NCBI RefSeq assembly: GCF_002013465.1
Contig: NZ_MAFC01000002.1
Location: forward strand, 186,001 to 250,000
Reading direction: 5' to 3'
Source of the DNA: Mycobacterium sp. D16R12
Lineage (GTDB): Bacteria > Actinomycetota > Actinomycetes > Mycobacteriales > Mycobacteriaceae
Length of the DNA: 64,000 nt
Positions 19,775-30,992 of the stretch are shown piece by piece. The first letter of the stretch is position 1. Each line of letters begins with the position of its first letter. The notes under the pieces were generated by a model that saw only the letters and a program-made list of their open reading frames with translations, ran no database searches and was not told the DNA's origin. Both the position numbers and the translations under genes were made by a program.

Positions 19775-19981
19775 ATGACGACCTTCGAGCGCGCAGCACA
19801 TGGGGTGCGGTCGGTGGACGTCTCGGGCGTGGCATGGCCCCCCTACAAGCTGCTCGCGCTCGGAGTCGGCACTGCCGTCTTCGTGGCGACCCTCTTGCTG
19901 GTGGCGTCAATGTCGACAGCGGTGCTCTCCGCTAGCGCCGTGGCCAGCATGGTCTGGCTCGCCGGCTCGCTCATTCATTGA
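19775..19981 (+). CDS. Small membrane protein, unknown
   Basis: A 68-residue protein with two hydrophobic stretches (YKLLALGVGTAVFVATLLLV and ASAVASMVWLAGSLI). A well-placed promoter sits immediately upstream, and no Shine-Dalgarno is needed if the message is leaderless. Two further membrane-protein genes follow on the same strand. I do not recognise a family. The codon use matches its neighbours, so it is probably real. Confidence 0.6.
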   Translation: MTTFERAAHGVRSVDVSGVAWPPYKLLALGVGTAVFVATLLLVASMSTAVLSASAVASMVWLAGSLIH

Positions 19982-20008
19982 GCAGAACCTCCCCACGGGG
20001 TGTAATAC
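19978..20008 (+). promoter_or_regulatory. Candidate promoter, leaderless
   Basis: TTGAGC (19978-19983) and TAATAC (20003-20008) lie 19 bases apart, and the -10 ends 6 bases before ATG 20015. The -35 overlaps the stop codon of the preceding small ORF. Confidence 0.4.
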
Positions 20009-20014
20009 ATCCCC

Positions 20015-20773
20015 ATGTCTTCGCCAAGCGACTCGGCCGCCGAGCATCCTGTCGGGCACCGCATGGAGCGGCTTGCCCATGAGGTAACCGATGACGTGCT
20101 GGCCGCCGAGAAACATCTGCCGTCCTGGCTGCGCCCGGGCGCCCCCGAAAGCCGAATACCGGTTCTCATCGCCCTCGTCGCCGCAATCGGCCTCCAGTTG
20201 GCCATTCCCGCACAGTTCAATCTGACGCCGCGGTGGCCGTTACCCGCCCTTGAGTCCGCGCTGCTGGTCGTCCTGGTGGTCCTCAACCCGATAAAATTCA
20301 CGCGTTCAACGACTCTCGGACGTTGGGCTACCTATCTGCTGATCGCGGCCATTACCGCCGACAACACCATCTCCGCGGCACTGCTGGATTACAAGATCGT
20401 GACGGGGCAGATGGGCGACAACCCGCGCGTGCTCCTCGGCAGTGGCCTGGCGATCTTCATCACCAACGTCATCGTATTCGGCATGTGGTACTGGGAGTTT
20501 GACCGCGGCGGACCCTTCGCGCGCCACACCCTAGAGCGGCCGCATCCGGACTTCATGTTTCCCCAGATGGCCAACCCAGAACTCGCACCGCCGGATTGGC
20601 GGCCGAAGTTCCCCGATTACCTGTACGTGAGCTTCACCAACGTCGTCGCGTTCTCCCCCACTGACACCATGCCGCTCTCACGGTGGGCCAAGATGCTGAT
20701 GACGCTGCAATCAATCGTGGCACTGTCCACCGTGGCACTGGTGCTCGCCCGCGCCGTGAACATCCTGGGCTAG
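20015..20773 (+). CDS. DUF1345-like membrane protein
   Basis: A 252-residue membrane protein with about six predicted transmembrane segments. The block YLYVSFTNVVAFSPTDTMPLS followed by a final segment ending ALVLARAVNILG is like DUF1345-type membrane proteins. Segments seen include IPVLIALVAAIGLQLAIP and ESALLVVLVVL. Function is unknown. The next gene starts 2 bases after the stop, so the two are probably co-translated. Confidence 0.65.
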   Translation: MSSPSDSAAEHPVGHRMERLAHEVTDDVLAAEKHLPSWLRPGAPESRIPVLIALVAAIGLQLAIPAQFNLTPRWPLPALESALLVVLVVLNPIKFTRSTTLGRWATYLLIAAITADNTISAALLDYKIVTGQMGDNPRVLLGSGLAIFITNVIVFGMWYWEFDRGGPFARHTLERPHPDFMFPQMANPELAPPDWRPKFPDYLYVSFTNVVAFSPTDTMPLSRWAKMLMTLQSIVALSTVALVLARAVNILG

Positions 20774-20775
20774 CC

Positions 20776-21594
20776 GTGATCTCACAGGACTCCGCGCCGA
20801 CATCGGACGACCCGGGGACCCTTAATCGGGCCCTTCACCTGGCCACCATGATCGCGGTGAATGCGATTCCACTCACCGGCTGGTTCGTGGGCGGCTGGTC
20901 GGCCGGCACGACACTCGCGGTGTACTGGTTCGAGACCGTGGCGGCCTCCCTGTTCGTCGCACTCCGGGCCCTGCTGCACCGGCGGTGGAGTCCGCGCCGC
21001 GGACACTTCCGATACGAGGCGCCCGGGCCGGACCAGAGTTACTCGCGAACTTCCTTCATCAAGGGATTCCTGTTCACAACTCTGGTCTTCTCGGCGGCGC
21101 ATGGATTCTTTCTCGCGGTCATCATTTTCCTGCTCACTCACAACGGCAAGGCCGCACTGATCGGTATCGATTGGCACAGTGTGGGATTCGGGTGCCTCCA
21201 GGTGCTTATCGCGCTGGCCGTCGACTTCCTGGTGGATCTTCCCTCCCTGCGCCGATGGTCCTTCTGGCAGCTGGAGGTGATGGCGAGTCGCGGGTTCATG
21301 CGAGTTGCCGTCGTGCATCTGACCCTGATCTTCGGGATGTTCGCGGTTGCTGTCACCGACGCACCTTCGGCACTGTTCGGGGTGTTCGTCGTCCTGAAGA
21401 CCATGTATTCGCTCAGCGTCACCTTCCCGCAATGGGAGCCCGCTACCCCGCCGCGCTGGCTCAGTAGTGCGATGAATCGGATACCGAGCGCACGTCCGGG
21501 ACTGACTTTCGAGGAGCAATGGGTCAAGGACCGTAAAACCGAGACCGCACGGCGAAAGAAGAACGAAGAGCCGTGGACGGGGGCACGGCGCTGA
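20776..21594 (+). CDS. DUF6498-like multi-pass membrane protein
   Basis: A 272-residue membrane protein starting at GTG 20776, two bases after the previous stop. At least five hydrophobic segments are visible, including TTLAVYWFETVAASLFVALR, GFLFTTLVFSAAHGFFLAVI and MRVAVVHLTLIFGMFAVAV. The YWFE motif after the second segment is typical of DUF6498 proteins. The C-terminal 60 residues are charged and cytosolic-like. Function is unknown. It is convergent with the DUF5313 gene, 7 bases apart. Confidence 0.65.
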   Translation: MISQDSAPTSDDPGTLNRALHLATMIAVNAIPLTGWFVGGWSAGTTLAVYWFETVAASLFVALRALLHRRWSPRRGHFRYEAPGPDQSYSRTSFIKGFLFTTLVFSAAHGFFLAVIIFLLTHNGKAALIGIDWHSVGFGCLQVLIALAVDFLVDLPSLRRWSFWQLEVMASRGFMRVAVVHLTLIFGMFAVAVTDAPSALFGVFVVLKTMYSLSVTFPQWEPATPPRWLSSAMNRIPSARPGLTFEEQWVKDRKTETARRKKNEEPWTGARR

Positions 21595-21601
21595 TCGCTT
21601 G

Positions 21602-22018
21602 TCAGATGGGGTCGCTGCTGGAGTAGGTGTCGTTCGACTCCGGGCGTGCACCGTAGCGCTGGGCGTAGGTCTCGTGTTTGCGCGCGTGCTTCTCGCGGTT
21701 CCCGATGTCGGCGAGTTTCGGATCCAGATCGTGCTGGGCCAACCGGTAGCGGCGCCAAATCTTGTTGAGAGCGTGCGTCATCAGGATCGCCCAGACATAG
21801 ATGGGCAGGGTGATCGCCACGTGCAGGAGCAGGCCGCCCGGCAGCAGCCAGAATGGAGCCAGGATGAAATGCGGCGGGATCACGTATCGGATCATGTGCC
21901 GCCGAATGGCGCCGGGGCCGGACAGATCGTTGGCCACCCAGTCCCGCATCGAATCGGGCAAGCGCCTTCCATAGGCGTAGGTGATGTACTGCCCAGCGGT
22001 GGGCCGATCGGTCGTCAT
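21602..22018 (-). CDS. DUF5313 membrane protein
   Basis: A 138-residue protein with the mycobacterial DUF5313 signature YAYGRRLPDSMRDWVANDL, two membrane segments (PPHFILAPFWLLPGGLLLHV and ITLPIYVWAILMTHAL) and a charged C-terminal tail rich in Arg, Lys and His. The family is restricted to mycobacteria and relatives and has no known function. Confidence 0.75.
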   Translation of the reverse strand: MTTDRPTAGQYITYAYGRRLPDSMRDWVANDLSGPGAIRRHMIRYVIPPHFILAPFWLLPGGLLLHVAITLPIYVWAILMTHALNKIWRRYRLAQHDLDPKLADIGNREKHARKHETYAQRYGARPESNDTYSSSDPI

Positions 22019-22180
22019 ACAAACTCCTGCACGTCTGAGTCGGCTCTCGCCGGATACAGCCCCGCTAATACAGATAGGGGCCCCGGCGAGCGCCGTCAGG
22101 AACTATAGACGCGCCCCTGTCCTGCGGTGTTGTCGGGTTGCTAATCTTTGCAAGTTGTTGTGTGGTGAGGTGGACTTGAT

Positions 22181-22573
22181 ATGGATGCACGTCAGCCGCT
22201 GTATCGGATGAAGGCGGATTTCTTCAAAACGTTGGGACATCCCGTGCGGATACGCGTGCTGGAGCTGCTCAGCGAACGCGATCGGGCCGTGTCCGAGATG
22301 CTGCCCGAGGTGGGTATCGAGGCAGCCAATCTGTCACAGCAGTTGGCCGTGCTCCGACATGCCGGGCTGGTGACAGCTCGTCGCGAAGGGCTCTCGGTGC
22401 TGTACACCTTGACATCACCGCGTGTGGCGGAGCTGCTGGCCACAGCGCGCAAGATCTTGACCGGCGTGGTCGCCGATCAAGCCGAATGGCTCGATGCCGT
22501 CTCCGTGGAGCCCGCCGAGGTCGCGCAGCGCGGCCGTGGAGAACTAGCCGCCCAGGCAGCCCGGCCCGAGTAG
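22181..22573 (+). CDS. ArsR family transcriptional regulator
   Basis: A 130-residue winged-helix regulator. The core [11 protein letters not shown]-type block appears as [14 protein letters not shown], followed by [16 protein letters not shown] (recognition helix) and the wing [11 protein letters not shown]. No metal-binding Cys cluster typical of ArsR or SmtB is present, so the signal is unknown. Its last 30 bases overlap the 3' end of dnaE1 on the other strand. No obvious target gene is adjacent. Confidence 0.85.
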   Translation: MDARQPLYRMKADFFKTLGHPVRIRVLELLSERDRAVSEMLPEVGIEAANLSQQLAVLRHAGLVTARREGLSVLYTLTSPRVAELLATARKILTGVVADQAEWLDAVSVEPAEVAQRGRGELAAQAARPE

Positions 22574-25500
22574 CGCCTTGAGATCGCCCATCAGGGCCGA
22601 TGACGGTGTCACCCGAAGCGACTGATCGAGCTCCAGCGTGGTGACGCGTTCCCCACTGATCAAACGCAGATGAACCTGGTTGGTGCCGGGATGCCGCGCC
22701 AGCACTTGCTTGAGCGCGGTGACCTTATCGATGGTGCACTGCCTCGTCGGCAGCGTCACGGCAACCGGACGATCGTCAGATGCCTGCGAGAAGTCGGGCA
22801 CCACAAGATCATTGGCGATCAGAGAGATTCGGTCATCGCGTATCGCCACCTTCGCGTTCACCAGAACCACCGCGTCGTCGGCTATCTCGGCGCCGTACAC
22901 CGAATAGGCCTGCGGGAAGAAGAGCACCTCGATGCCACCCGTGAGATCCTCGAGCTGCGCTGAGGCCCAGGGCATGCCGTTCTTGTTCACGCGACGGTTG
23001 ACCGAGGCGAGAATCCCGCCCACACGCACCTGGGTGTCGTTGGCGATATCGCCTTCGAGGATCGTGGGAATCTGGGTGTCGGTCTGACGGCCCAGCAGGT
23101 GCGCCACCCCATTGAGCGGATGCCCGGATACGTACAGGCCCAGCATTTCTCGCTCGAGAGCGAGCTTGTGCTTCTCTTCCCATTCGTCGTCGGGCACCTT
23201 GATGGCGAACACGTTGGCTGCGTCGGCGTCGTCGTCCCCTGCTCCTCCGAAGAGGTCGAACTGACCCATCGCTTCGGCCTTCTTGGTGCCCAGCACCGAG
23301 TCGACGGCATCGGACTGGACGAGGAACAGCCCCTTGCGGGAATGCCCCAGGGAGTCAAAGGCCCCCGCCTTCACCAGCGATTCCGTGACCTTCTTATTGC
23401 AGGCCGCGATGTCAATCTTGTGCAGATAGTCGGAGAAGTCGGTAAAGGCGCCCTTAGATTCTCGGGTCGCGATGAGCGACTGCACCACATTGGCGCCGAC
23501 ATTGCGGACACCACCGAGCCCGTAGCGGATGTCCTCGCCCACCGATGCGAAGTTGTGTACCGACTCGTTGACGTCCGGCGGTAGCACCGTGATGCCCAGA
23601 CGACGGCAGTCGGCGAGATAGATGGCGGCCTTATCCTTGTCGTCGCCCACGGAAGTGAGCAGGCCGGCCATGTATTCGCCCGGGTAATTGGCCTTGAGGT
23701 AGGCGGTCCAGAACGACACCAACCCGTATCCGGCGGCATGCGACTTGTTGAACGCGTAGCCGGCGAACGGAAGAATGGTGTCCCACAACGCCTTGACGGC
23801 CTTCTCGGAGAAGCCGTTGTTGGTCATGCCTTCGTAAAAGCCCTTGTACTCGGCCTCCAGCACCTCAAGCTTCTTCTTGCCCATGGCCTTACGGAGCGCA
23901 TCGGCCTTACCCATCGAGTACGAGGCGACCTTCTGGGCGATGAACATGATCTGCTCTTGGTAGACGATCAGACCGTAGGTCTCGGAGAGGATGTCCTTCA
24001 GCGGCTCTTCCAGCTCGGGGTGAATCGGCTTGATCGGCTGGCGACCGTTCTTCCGGTCGGCATAGTCGTTGTGCGCGTTCATGCCCATCGGGCCGGGGCG
24101 ATACAGCGCCAACACGGCGACGATGTCGTTGAATCCGGTGGGCTGCATGCGGCGCAGCAGATCCCGCATGGGCCCGCCATCGAGCTGGAACACCCCGAGG
24201 GTGTCACCGCGGGACAGCAATTCGTATGTCGCCGCATCTTCGAGCGGCAAATGATCCAGGTCGAGGTCGACGCCACGGTTGGCCTTGATGTTGTCCAACG
24301 CATCACCGATGACGGTGAGGTTGCGCAACCCCAGGAAGTCCATCTTCAACAGGCCGATGGCCTCACACGACGGGTAGTCCCAGCCGGTGATGATGGCGCC
24401 GTCCTGCGCGCGCCGCCACAGCGGGATGGCCTCGGTGAGCGGCTCCGAGCTCATGATGACGGCACACGCGTGCACGCCGGCGTTGCGGATCAGCCCTTCC
24501 AGGCCGCGCGCGGTCTGGAAGATGGTGCGCACATCCGGATCGGTGTCGATCAGGGTGCGAACCTCGGCGGCTTCCTTGTACCGCTCGTGCTCCGGGTCGG
24601 TGATACCCCAGACCGGGATGTCCTTGGCCATGATCGGCGGTGGCAGCGCCTTGGTGATGCGGTCGGCGATGGCGAAACCCGGCTGCCCGTAGTGGATACG
24701 TGCCGAGTCCTTCAGCGCGGCCTTGGTCTTGATCGTGCCGAAGGTGATGACCTGCGCCACCCGGTCGCTGCCCCATTTATCGGTGGCGTACCGAACCATC
24801 TCGCCGCGGCGACGGTCGTCGAAGTCGATATCGATATCAGGTGCCGACGGCCGTTCCGGATTGAGGAAGCGCTCGAACAGCAGTCCGTGCGGGATCGGGT
24901 CGATATTGGTGATACCGAGTGAGTAGGCGACCAGCGATCCGGCCGCCGAACCACGACCAGGGCCGACGCGGATGCCGACCTCCTTGGCATGCGTGACGAG
25001 GTCTCCGACGACGAGAAAGTATGCGGGGAAACCCTTTTGCTTGATGACGTCCAGTTCGTAGTGAGCACGGGTGAAGTACTCGTCGGGCACTCCGCCGGCA
25101 ACGCCGCGGAAACGCTGCTCGAGCCCGCGGTCGACCTCCTTGCGTAGCCAGGAGTCCTGGTCTTCACCCTCCGGCACCGGGAACACCGGCATGCGGTCCT
25201 TGAAGCTCCAGACCTCCTCGTAGGACTGCACCCGCTCCGCAATCAGCAGGGTGTTGTCACACGCGCCCGGGACGGAGTCGTCCCACAGGTCACGCATCTC
25301 GGAAGCCGGCTTCAGGAAGTAGCCGTCGCCGTCGAACTTGAAGCGCGTGGGGTCCGACATGGTTTTGCCGGTCTGCACGCAGAGCAACGCTTCATGGTTA
25401 TGCGCGTGATCCTTGGTGACGTAGTGACAGTCGTTCGTGGCCAACGGCGGTATGCCGAGCTTCTTGCCCACCTCCAGCAGGCCCTCGCGCACCCTGCGTT

Positions 25501-26101
25501 CGATGGACAGTCCGTGGTCCATCAGCTCCAGGAAGAAATTGTCCTTACCGAAGATCTCCTGCCACTTGGCCGCAGCCGCCAGCGCCTCGGCCTCCTGACC
25601 GAGACGAAGCCGAGTCTGCACCTCACCCGAGGGGCATCCGGTGGTGGCGATGATGCCGCTCGCGTGTTCGGTGATGAGCTCGGCATCCATGCGCGCCCAC
25701 TTGCCGAGCTGCCCCTCGAACGAGGCCAGCGAGGAGAGCTTGAACAGGTTGCGCAGGCCCGTCGCATTCTCGGCGACCATGGTCATGTGGGTGTACGAAC
25801 CCGAACCGGACACGTCATCGGACTTCTGGCCCGGATCGCCCCAGAAGACACGCTTGGTGTCGAATCGCGAGGCGGGTGCGATGTAGGCCTCGATGCCGAT
25901 GATGGGCTTGACCCCGGTGTCGGTGGCCACGTTGTAGAACTCGCTGGCGCCGTACATGTTCCCGTGGTCGGTCATGCCGACCGCAGACATGCCCAGGCGC
26001 TCCACCTCCGCGAGCATCGGCTTGATCTTCGCGGCACCATCGAGCATCGAGTACTCGGTGTGGTTGTGCAGGTGCACGAACGAAGAATTCGAGGAGCTCA
26101 C
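22544..26101 (-). CDS. dnaE1: DNA polymerase III alpha subunit
   Basis: The 1185-residue replicative polymerase catalytic subunit. The N-terminal PHP domain ([13 protein letters not shown]) carries the proofreading exonuclease in mycobacteria. The palm metal motif is [10 protein letters not shown] helix-hairpin-helix and an OB-fold domain ([18 protein letters not shown]) follow. Start is GTG 26101. Length matches DnaE1 rather than the damage-induced DnaE2. It stands alone, followed by the convergent ArsR gene. Confidence 0.97.
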   Translation of the reverse strand: MSSSNSSFVHLHNHTEYSMLDGAAKIKPMLAEVERLGMSAVGMTDHGNMYGASEFYNVATDTGVKPIIGIEAYIAPASRFDTKRVFWGDPGQKSDDVSGSGSYTHMTMVAENATGLRNLFKLSSLASFEGQLGKWARMDAELITEHASGIIATTGCPSGEVQTRLRLGQEAEALAAAAKWQEIFGKDNFFLELMDHGLSIERRVREGLLEVGKKLGIPPLATNDCHYVTKDHAHNHEALLCVQTGKTMSDPTRFKFDGDGYFLKPASEMRDLWDDSVPGACDNTLLIAERVQSYEEVWSFKDRMPVFPVPEGEDQDSWLRKEVDRGLEQRFRGVAGGVPDEYFTRAHYELDVIKQKGFPAYFLVVGDLVTHAKEVGIRVGPGRGSAAGSLVAYSLGITNIDPIPHGLLFERFLNPERPSAPDIDIDFDDRRRGEMVRYATDKWGSDRVAQVITFGTIKTKAALKDSARIHYGQPGFAIADRITKALPPPIMAKDIPVWGITDPEHERYKEAAEVRTLIDTDPDVRTIFQTARGLEGLIRNAGVHACAVIMSSEPLTEAIPLWRRAQDGAIITGWDYPSCEAIGLLKMDFLGLRNLTVIGDALDNIKANRGVDLDLDHLPLEDAATYELLSRGDTLGVFQLDGGPMRDLLRRMQPTGFNDIVAVLALYRPGPMGMNAHNDYADRKNGRQPIKPIHPELEEPLKDILSETYGLIVYQEQIMFIAQKVASYSMGKADALRKAMGKKKLEVLEAEYKGFYEGMTNNGFSEKAVKALWDTILPFAGYAFNKSHAAGYGLVSFWTAYLKANYPGEYMAGLLTSVGDDKDKAAIYLADCRRLGITVLPPDVNESVHNFASVGEDIRYGLGGVRNVGANVVQSLIATRESKGAFTDFSDYLHKIDIAACNKKVTESLVKAGAFDSLGHSRKGLFLVQSDAVDSVLGTKKAEAMGQFDLFGGAGDDDADAANVFAIKVPDDEWEEKHKLALEREMLGLYVSGHPLNGVAHLLGRQTDTQIPTILEGDIANDTQVRVGGILASVNRRVNKNGMPWASAQLEDLTGGIEVLFFPQAYSVYGAEIADDAVVLVNAKVAIRDDRISLIANDLVVPDFSQASDDRPVAVTLPTRQCTIDKVTALKQVLARHPGTNQVHLRLISGERVTTLELDQSLRVTPSSALMGDLKALLGPGCLGG

Positions 26102-26329
26102 ACGTGCCTTTCGTACCGACCCACGATGGGGGCGTCAATCGCTAGAGGGGTCAGTTTATGGCGAGGGTCTGACAGTCCCGGGCGTGTCGGGGGTGTGTCG
26201 CCTGGCTCATCCAGCTACCTGAATCACAGCGGTCACAAAAGCCCCGCCAGCAACGGTGAGAACCTGCGACAACACCATAGCTGGAAGCACGGCGCAGACC
26301 TCACGGCGGCGGGGACCACTCCCCTCACA

Positions 26330-27442
26330 TCACCTCGACGGATTCGTCGACGGGACCCCAGTCGGTGGTGCCCACCGCAGCACTCGATCCAGCTGCCGTA
26401 GGGACACACCCCGCGTGGTCCGCATCGCCACATCGCGCAGCGGAAGCAACAGCGGGTTCGACACGAGCCCCATCGCGCCGAGCCGGCGAGAATCGCGTGC
26501 GATCCGCTGTGTTCGGCGTCGGCGCAACCTGTCGTATGCCCGCAGGTCCGGACAGACGCGGGCCAGGGTGATGGCATCCTCCAGCGCCTGGCACGCCCCC
26601 TGCCCGATGTTCGGCGTCATCGCATGTGCCGCGTCACCCAGCAGCGCGACCTTGCCTTTCACGAAGGTTCTGAGGTTGGGCAGGTCATAGCTGTCATGCT
26701 GCAGAACACCCTCGGGTCCGACCGAATCGAGGAGGTGGGCCACCGGCGCCGGGAACTGCCGAAAAGGATCTAGGGACAGGTTCGGATTGCCCGGCGCGGT
26801 CGGCTGGAATCCGTAGCAATAGGCGCGCCCGCCGGACATCGGAAAGTAGCCGAAGCGGGCCCGGTGCCCCCACAGTTCGAGTTGAGACTGCGGCTGCTGG
26901 TCACCGAGCGGAACCGTGACGAAACGGGTGATGGAGTACCCGGTGTATCGCGGCACTCTGGCCTCCGGCCACAGTGCACGGCGCGTGACACTGTGCAGCC
27001 CGTCGGCGCCGATCACCAGGTCGAACAGGTGGCGTTCACCGTCGGCGACGACCGCACCGTCCAGACCCACTCCGGTCACCTTGGTACCCAATGCCGATTT
27101 CTGGGGCGCGACAGCCTGTGCCAGGATCCCGACCAGTTCCTTGCGATGCACGACGCACGTGTCCCCGAACGTCTCGAAATACCGCGCTCCGGGATCGAAG
27201 AGCCTCCCCCCGGTGGAGGTCAGAAATGCTCCGCTGCAGTGGTGGACCCCATGTGCGCGCACCTCTGCGCCAAGGCCCAGCTCGTCGAGCGCACGCATGG
27301 CGTTGGGCCACACACTGATTCCGCAGCCAACCTCGGTGAACCGCTCGCACTGTTCAAAGAGCGTCACCTCGTGGCCCGCCTGGGTCAGACTGATCGTCGC
27401 GGTCAGTCCACCGAGCCCGCCCCCGATGACCGCAATGCGCAC
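26330..27442 (-). CDS. FAD-dependent monooxygenase
   Basis: A 370-residue group A flavin hydroxylase, separate from the one at 2158. The Rossmann motif is GGGLGGLTATISL, the DG motif GADGLHSVTRRAL, and the FAD motif GDAAHAMTPNIGQGACQALEDA. The last block is the salicylate- and 3-hydroxybenzoate-hydroxylase type. No regulator is adjacent. The 228 bases downstream (26102-26329), before dnaE1, show no gene that I can support. The substrate is unknown. Confidence 0.85.
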   Translation of the reverse strand: MRIAVIGGGLGGLTATISLTQAGHEVTLFEQCERFTEVGCGISVWPNAMRALDELGLGAEVRAHGVHHCSGAFLTSTGGRLFDPGARYFETFGDTCVVHRKELVGILAQAVAPQKSALGTKVTGVGLDGAVVADGERHLFDLVIGADGLHSVTRRALWPEARVPRYTGYSITRFVTVPLGDQQPQSQLELWGHRARFGYFPMSGGRAYCYGFQPTAPGNPNLSLDPFRQFPAPVAHLLDSVGPEGVLQHDSYDLPNLRTFVKGKVALLGDAAHAMTPNIGQGACQALEDAITLARVCPDLRAYDRLRRRRTQRIARDSRRLGAMGLVSNPLLLPLRDVAMRTTRGVSLRQLDRVLRWAPPTGVPSTNPSR

Positions 27443-27497
27443 ACGGCGACGGTAGCCCGCCGCCGCGGGATAGCGCCCCGACGATGTTCGGTATGTG

Positions 27498-28412
27498 TCA
27501 GGTCGTGGCGAGCTGCGCCCGGCGCGCTCTGCGCACGGTGTCCACCGTGAAGATCGTCAGCGCCGCCCATATCAGCGCGAAGCCCGCCCAGCGTTCCGGC
27601 GGCATCGCCTCATGTTTGACCAGCACACCCCATAGCATCTGCAGCGTGGGCGTCAGGTACTGCAGAAGGCCGAGAGTCACCAGTGGAATACGTTGTGCCG
27701 CAATGCCGAACATCAGCAGCGGTAGCGCCGTCACCACCCCGCTGAAAACCATCAGCGCGGTGTGGCCGTGGGTGTAGCCCAGGAAGTGCTGCTGACCGGC
27801 AACGCCGAGGAATGCCAGGTAGACGACGGCGAACGGCGCCGCGACAATGCCCTCGGCGGTCAGGCTCACGCGCGGATCGACGGTCACCGTCTTCTTGATG
27901 GCTCCGTATCCGGCGAACGAGACGGCCAGTATCAGTGTGATGACCGGCAGCTGCCCATAGCTGACCGTGAGCACCGCGACCGCGGTGAATGCCAGCACCA
28001 GCGCCAACAGCTGCCATCTACTGAGCGGCTCCCGGAAGATCACCACGCCCAACAGCACCGTCACTAACGGGTTGATGAAGTATCCGAGTGCAGCGTCGAG
28101 CACGTGCCCGGAGTTGACGGCATAGATGTAGACACCCCAATTGAGGGCGATGAGAACCGAGGCGCCGACAAGTAGGCCCCAGTTGCGCGGACCCATCGTG
28201 ATGAGGTCACGCAACCGCCGGGAGACGGCGACGACAATGACCATCAGCAGCAGTGTCCAGATCATCCGGTGCGCCAGGATCTCCAGCGCGCTCGCCGGTT
28301 CCAGCAGGGGGAAGAATGCCGGAAACAATCCCCACATGAAGTAGGCGGCCGCGCCGAACAGGTACCCGGACTTCAGGCGATTCTGCTCAGGAGTCGTAAC
28401 GGCCCCACTCAT
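27498..28412 (-). CDS. rarD: EamA family transporter RarD
   Basis: A 304-residue membrane protein with ten predicted transmembrane segments and the RarD opening [21 protein letters not shown]. RarD proteins belong to the drug/metabolite transporter superfamily; the substrate is not known (chloramphenicol in some bacteria). Its ATG overlaps the stop of the pseudouridine synthase gene (ATGA), making it the third gene of lspA-rluD-rarD. Confidence 0.85.
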   Translation of the reverse strand: MSGAVTTPEQNRLKSGYLFGAAAYFMWGLFPAFFPLLEPASALEILAHRMIWTLLLMVIVVAVSRRLRDLITMGPRNWGLLVGASVLIALNWGVYIYAVNSGHVLDAALGYFINPLVTVLLGVVIFREPLSRWQLLALVLAFTAVAVLTVSYGQLPVITLILAVSFAGYGAIKKTVTVDPRVSLTAEGIVAAPFAVVYLAFLGVAGQQHFLGYTHGHTALMVFSGVVTALPLLMFGIAAQRIPLVTLGLLQYLTPTLQMLWGVLVKHEAMPPERWAGFALIWAALTIFTVDTVRRARRAQLATT

Positions 28413-29326
28413 CGCAGGATGTCAAGAGCGTGCGCCAGATCCTCCGGATATTCGCTGGTGATTTCCATCCAGCGACCATCACCCGGATGGGTGAAGGCCA
28501 GCGATTTGGCATGCAGCCATTGACGTTCCAGCCCAAGCTTGGCGGCCAGCGTCGGATCCGCGCCATAGGTCAGATCCCCGCAGCACGGGTGTTTGATGGC
28601 CGAGAAATGCACCCGGATCTGGTGTGTGCGACCGGTTTCCAGGTGTACGTCCAGCAGACTGGCCGCCACGAACGCCTCAAGGGTGTCGTAGTGGGTGATG
28701 GAATGCCGTCCGTCCTCGACAACGGCGAATTTCCAGTCATGGCCTCGATGCCGCCCGATCGGGGCATCGATGGTGCCGCTGGACGGATCCGGATGTCCTT
28801 GCACGAGAGCGTGATAACGCTTCTCTACACGCCGGTATTTGAAGGCGCGTTTGAGCTCGGTGTATGCCTTCTCCGACAGCGCCACGACCATGACCCCGGA
28901 AGTTCCGACGTCCAGGCGATGGACGATTCCCTTGCGTTCGGGCACACCGGACGTGGTCATGCGGAACCCGGCGGCGGCGAGCCCGCCGAGCACGGTGGGA
29001 CCGCTCCAGCCGACGGAGGCGTGCGCCGCGACACCCGCGGGTTTGTCGACGGCCACCAAGTCGTCATCGGCGTACAGGATCTTCATGCCCTCGATGGCCT
29101 CGACCCGATTCTCCGGTGGGGCCTTGGGCTCGGGGAGCGTGACTTCCAGCCAGGTACCTGCGGTGAGTTTCTCGGATTTGGTGACGACAACGCCATCCAG
29201 CAGCACAGCACCCTCCTCGGCGAGAGTGGCCGCAGCCGTCCGGGACAGACCGAGCAGGCGCGCCAGCCCGGCGTCCACGCGCATACCGGACAGGCCGTCG
29301 GGCACCGGCAGGGAACGCGAGGTCAT
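28409..29326 (-). CDS. RluA/RluD family pseudouridine synthase
   Basis: A 305-residue RNA pseudouridine synthase. The N-terminal S4 RNA-binding domain ([19 protein letters not shown]) is followed by the RluA-type catalytic domain with [12 protein letters not shown], whose Asp is the catalytic residue. [15 protein letters not shown] is the second family motif. It is most like Rv1540 and RluD, which modifies 23S rRNA helix 69, but the target here is inferred. It overlaps lspA upstream and rarD downstream by 4 bases each. Confidence 0.92.
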   Translation of the reverse strand: MTSRSLPVPDGLSGMRVDAGLARLLGLSRTAAATLAEEGAVLLDGVVVTKSEKLTAGTWLEVTLPEPKAPPENRVEAIEGMKILYADDDLVAVDKPAGVAAHASVGWSGPTVLGGLAAAGFRMTTSGVPERKGIVHRLDVGTSGVMVVALSEKAYTELKRAFKYRRVEKRYHALVQGHPDPSSGTIDAPIGRHRGHDWKFAVVEDGRHSITHYDTLEAFVAASLLDVHLETGRTHQIRVHFSAIKHPCCGDLTYGADPTLAAKLGLERQWLHAKSLAFTHPGDGRWMEITSEYPEDLAHALDILR

Positions 29327-29976
29327 AACGGCTTAGTCTGAGAAGCTTGCGCGTCGGCGTTCTCGTTGTCCGCGCCCTCGCCTGGCGTCGAGCGCTCGTC
29401 GGTGCCCGATACGCCTCGCGTCGAGCGCTCGTCGGTGCCCGATGCTCCTCGCGTCGAGCGCTCGTCGCTGTCGTAGTCGAATCCGAACAGCGAGAGCGCC
29501 ACCAGCAGAATCGCTCCACCCACCACCGCCGGGTCGGCGACGTTGAAGACCGGCCACCACCCCACCGACAGGAAGTCGACCACATGGCCGCGCAGCGGCC
29601 CGGGGCCCCGGAAGAACCTGTCGACGAGATTGCCCAGCGCGCCGCCGAGAATCATGCCCAATCCGAGTGCCCACCACGTGGAGACCAATCGGCGACCGAT
29701 GAGCAGGATTCCCACCACGACCGACATGGCGATCAGGGTCAGCACCCAGGTGTAGCCGGTGGCAAAGGAGAACGCGGCACCGGAGTTACGCACGAGCGTC
29801 CAGGTGACGGTGTCGCCGATGATCGGTACCGGCTTACCCGGCTGCAGCAGTCTGACGGCAAGCACCTTGGTGACGATGTCCACCGCGAGCACCACCGCCG
29901 CCACAATGAGCAGCAGTTTTATCCGCCGTTTGGGCTTCGGGGCGGTCTCGGGCTCGTCACTCACGTCACCCATCAT
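29323..29976 (-). CDS. lspA: Lipoprotein signal peptidase with repeat-containing tail
   Basis: A 217-residue aspartic membrane protease that cleaves prolipoprotein signal peptides after lipidation. Four membrane segments are present. The catalytic aspartates lie in [10 protein letters not shown] and [11 protein letters not shown], and [10 protein letters not shown] is conserved. The C-terminal 45 residues are an extra cytosolic tail made of an 11-residue repeat ([31 protein letters not shown]). The usual family ends soon after the last membrane helix, although the M. tuberculosis enzyme also has a short repeated tail. Start is ATG 29976 or the adjacent ATG 29973. Confidence 0.93.
   Translation of the reverse strand: MMGDVSDEPETAPKPKRRIKLLLIVAAVVLAVDIVTKVLAVRLLQPGKPVPIIGDTVTWTLVRNSGAAFSFATGYTWVLTLIAMSVVVGILLIGRRLVSTWWALGLGMILGGALGNLVDRFFRGPGPLRGHVVDFLSVGWWPVFNVADPAVVGGAILLVALSLFGFDYDSDERSTRGASGTDERSTRGVSGTDERSTPGEGADNENADAQASQTKPL
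29385..29472 (-). repeat. 33-bp tandem repeat in the lspA 3' end
   Basis: Nearly identical units start at 29385, 29418 and 29451, a period of exactly 33 bases, so the frame is kept whatever the copy number. Each begins GCGTCGAGCGCTCGTCG on the plus strand. The third copy is partial. It is a coding minisatellite likely to vary between strains. Confidence 0.85.
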
Positions 29977-30014
29977 CCCCTACTCAGGGGGGCGCTCTGC
30001 GCAGCCTGTCTGCG

Positions 30015-30992
30015 ATGATCGCGGCTGTGCCCGATGTTCTTCGCCCCAGCGCCTCATCACCGACCCTTGTGCTGTTGACCACCGGCGGAACCATCGCGAC
30101 CGCGGTAGGCAGCGACGGCGTCGCCCGACACCGCAGCTCGGGAGATGATCTGCTCGCCGCGTCCGGATACGGCGATGTCGCCGTCCACGACCTGATGGCG
30201 ATCGACAGCGCGGAAATGACCCCGCAGCACTGGCAACAGATCGCTGCCGCGCTCCGCGGTCATATCGCGAGCGGGGCCTCCGGCGTCGTCATCGCGCATG
30301 GAACCGACACCTTGGAGGAGACCGCGCTCTGGCTCGCGCTGACCTGCGCGGTGCCGGTACCCGTCGTACTCACCGGGGCGCAACGCAGTGGCGACCACCC
30401 ACAGTCCGACGGACCGGGCAATCTGCGTGACGCGTTGGCGGTGGCGGCAAGCGGTGAGGCCCTGGGCGTGGTGGTGTGCTTCGCCGGCCAGGTGTATCCG
30501 GCGCTGGGTGTCCGCAAGGTCGATCTGGCCGCGCCTGCCGGATTCGCCGGTGTCGCCCCCATCGGTCATGTGCGCGATGGCGTGTTCGTACGCAGCGGCG
30601 ACGCATCCACGGCGTTCCTCGGCACCGTGACCCGCGCCGCGCTACCCCGCGTCGACATCGTGAGTCTCTACCCGGGTGCCGACGCGGTGGCACTCGAGTC
30701 CTACGTGCGTGCCGGCGCGCAGGGACTTGTGCTGGAATCGATGGGCGCGGGTAATGCCAATGACGTTGTCATCGAGTCTGTTTCGCGTCAAATTACGGAC
30801 GGCACCCGGGTTCTGGTCACCACCCGGGTGCCCGGTGGTGCACTGACGCCCGGTTACGCGCCGGGGCAGAAGCTGATCGATGCCGGCGCGGTGATGGTGC
30901 CCCGGCTCCGTTCCGGGCAAGCGCGCGTGCTGTTGATGGCGGCGCTGGCCACCGGATCAGATCTCGTCTCCGTTGTCGAGCGGCTCGGCTGA
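30015..30992 (+). CDS. ansA: L-asparaginase, type I/II family
   Basis: A 325-residue amidohydrolase that converts asparagine to aspartate and ammonia. The first catalytic Thr is in [10 protein letters not shown] and the second in [13 protein letters not shown], both at expected positions. No signal peptide is evident, so it is probably cytosolic. The divergent lspA starts 38 bases away. The 3' end overlaps dinX by 36 bases, convergent. This matches Rv1538. Confidence 0.94.
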   Translation: MIAAVPDVLRPSASSPTLVLLTTGGTIATAVGSDGVARHRSSGDDLLAASGYGDVAVHDLMAIDSAEMTPQHWQQIAAALRGHIASGASGVVIAHGTDTLEETALWLALTCAVPVPVVLTGAQRSGDHPQSDGPGNLRDALAVAASGEALGVVVCFAGQVYPALGVRKVDLAAPAGFAGVAPIGHVRDGVFVRSGDASTAFLGTVTRAALPRVDIVSLYPGADAVALESYVRAGAQGLVLESMGAGNANDVVIESVSRQITDGTRVLVTTRVPGGALTPGYAPGQKLIDAGAVMVPRLRSGQARVLLMAALATGSDLVSVVERLG

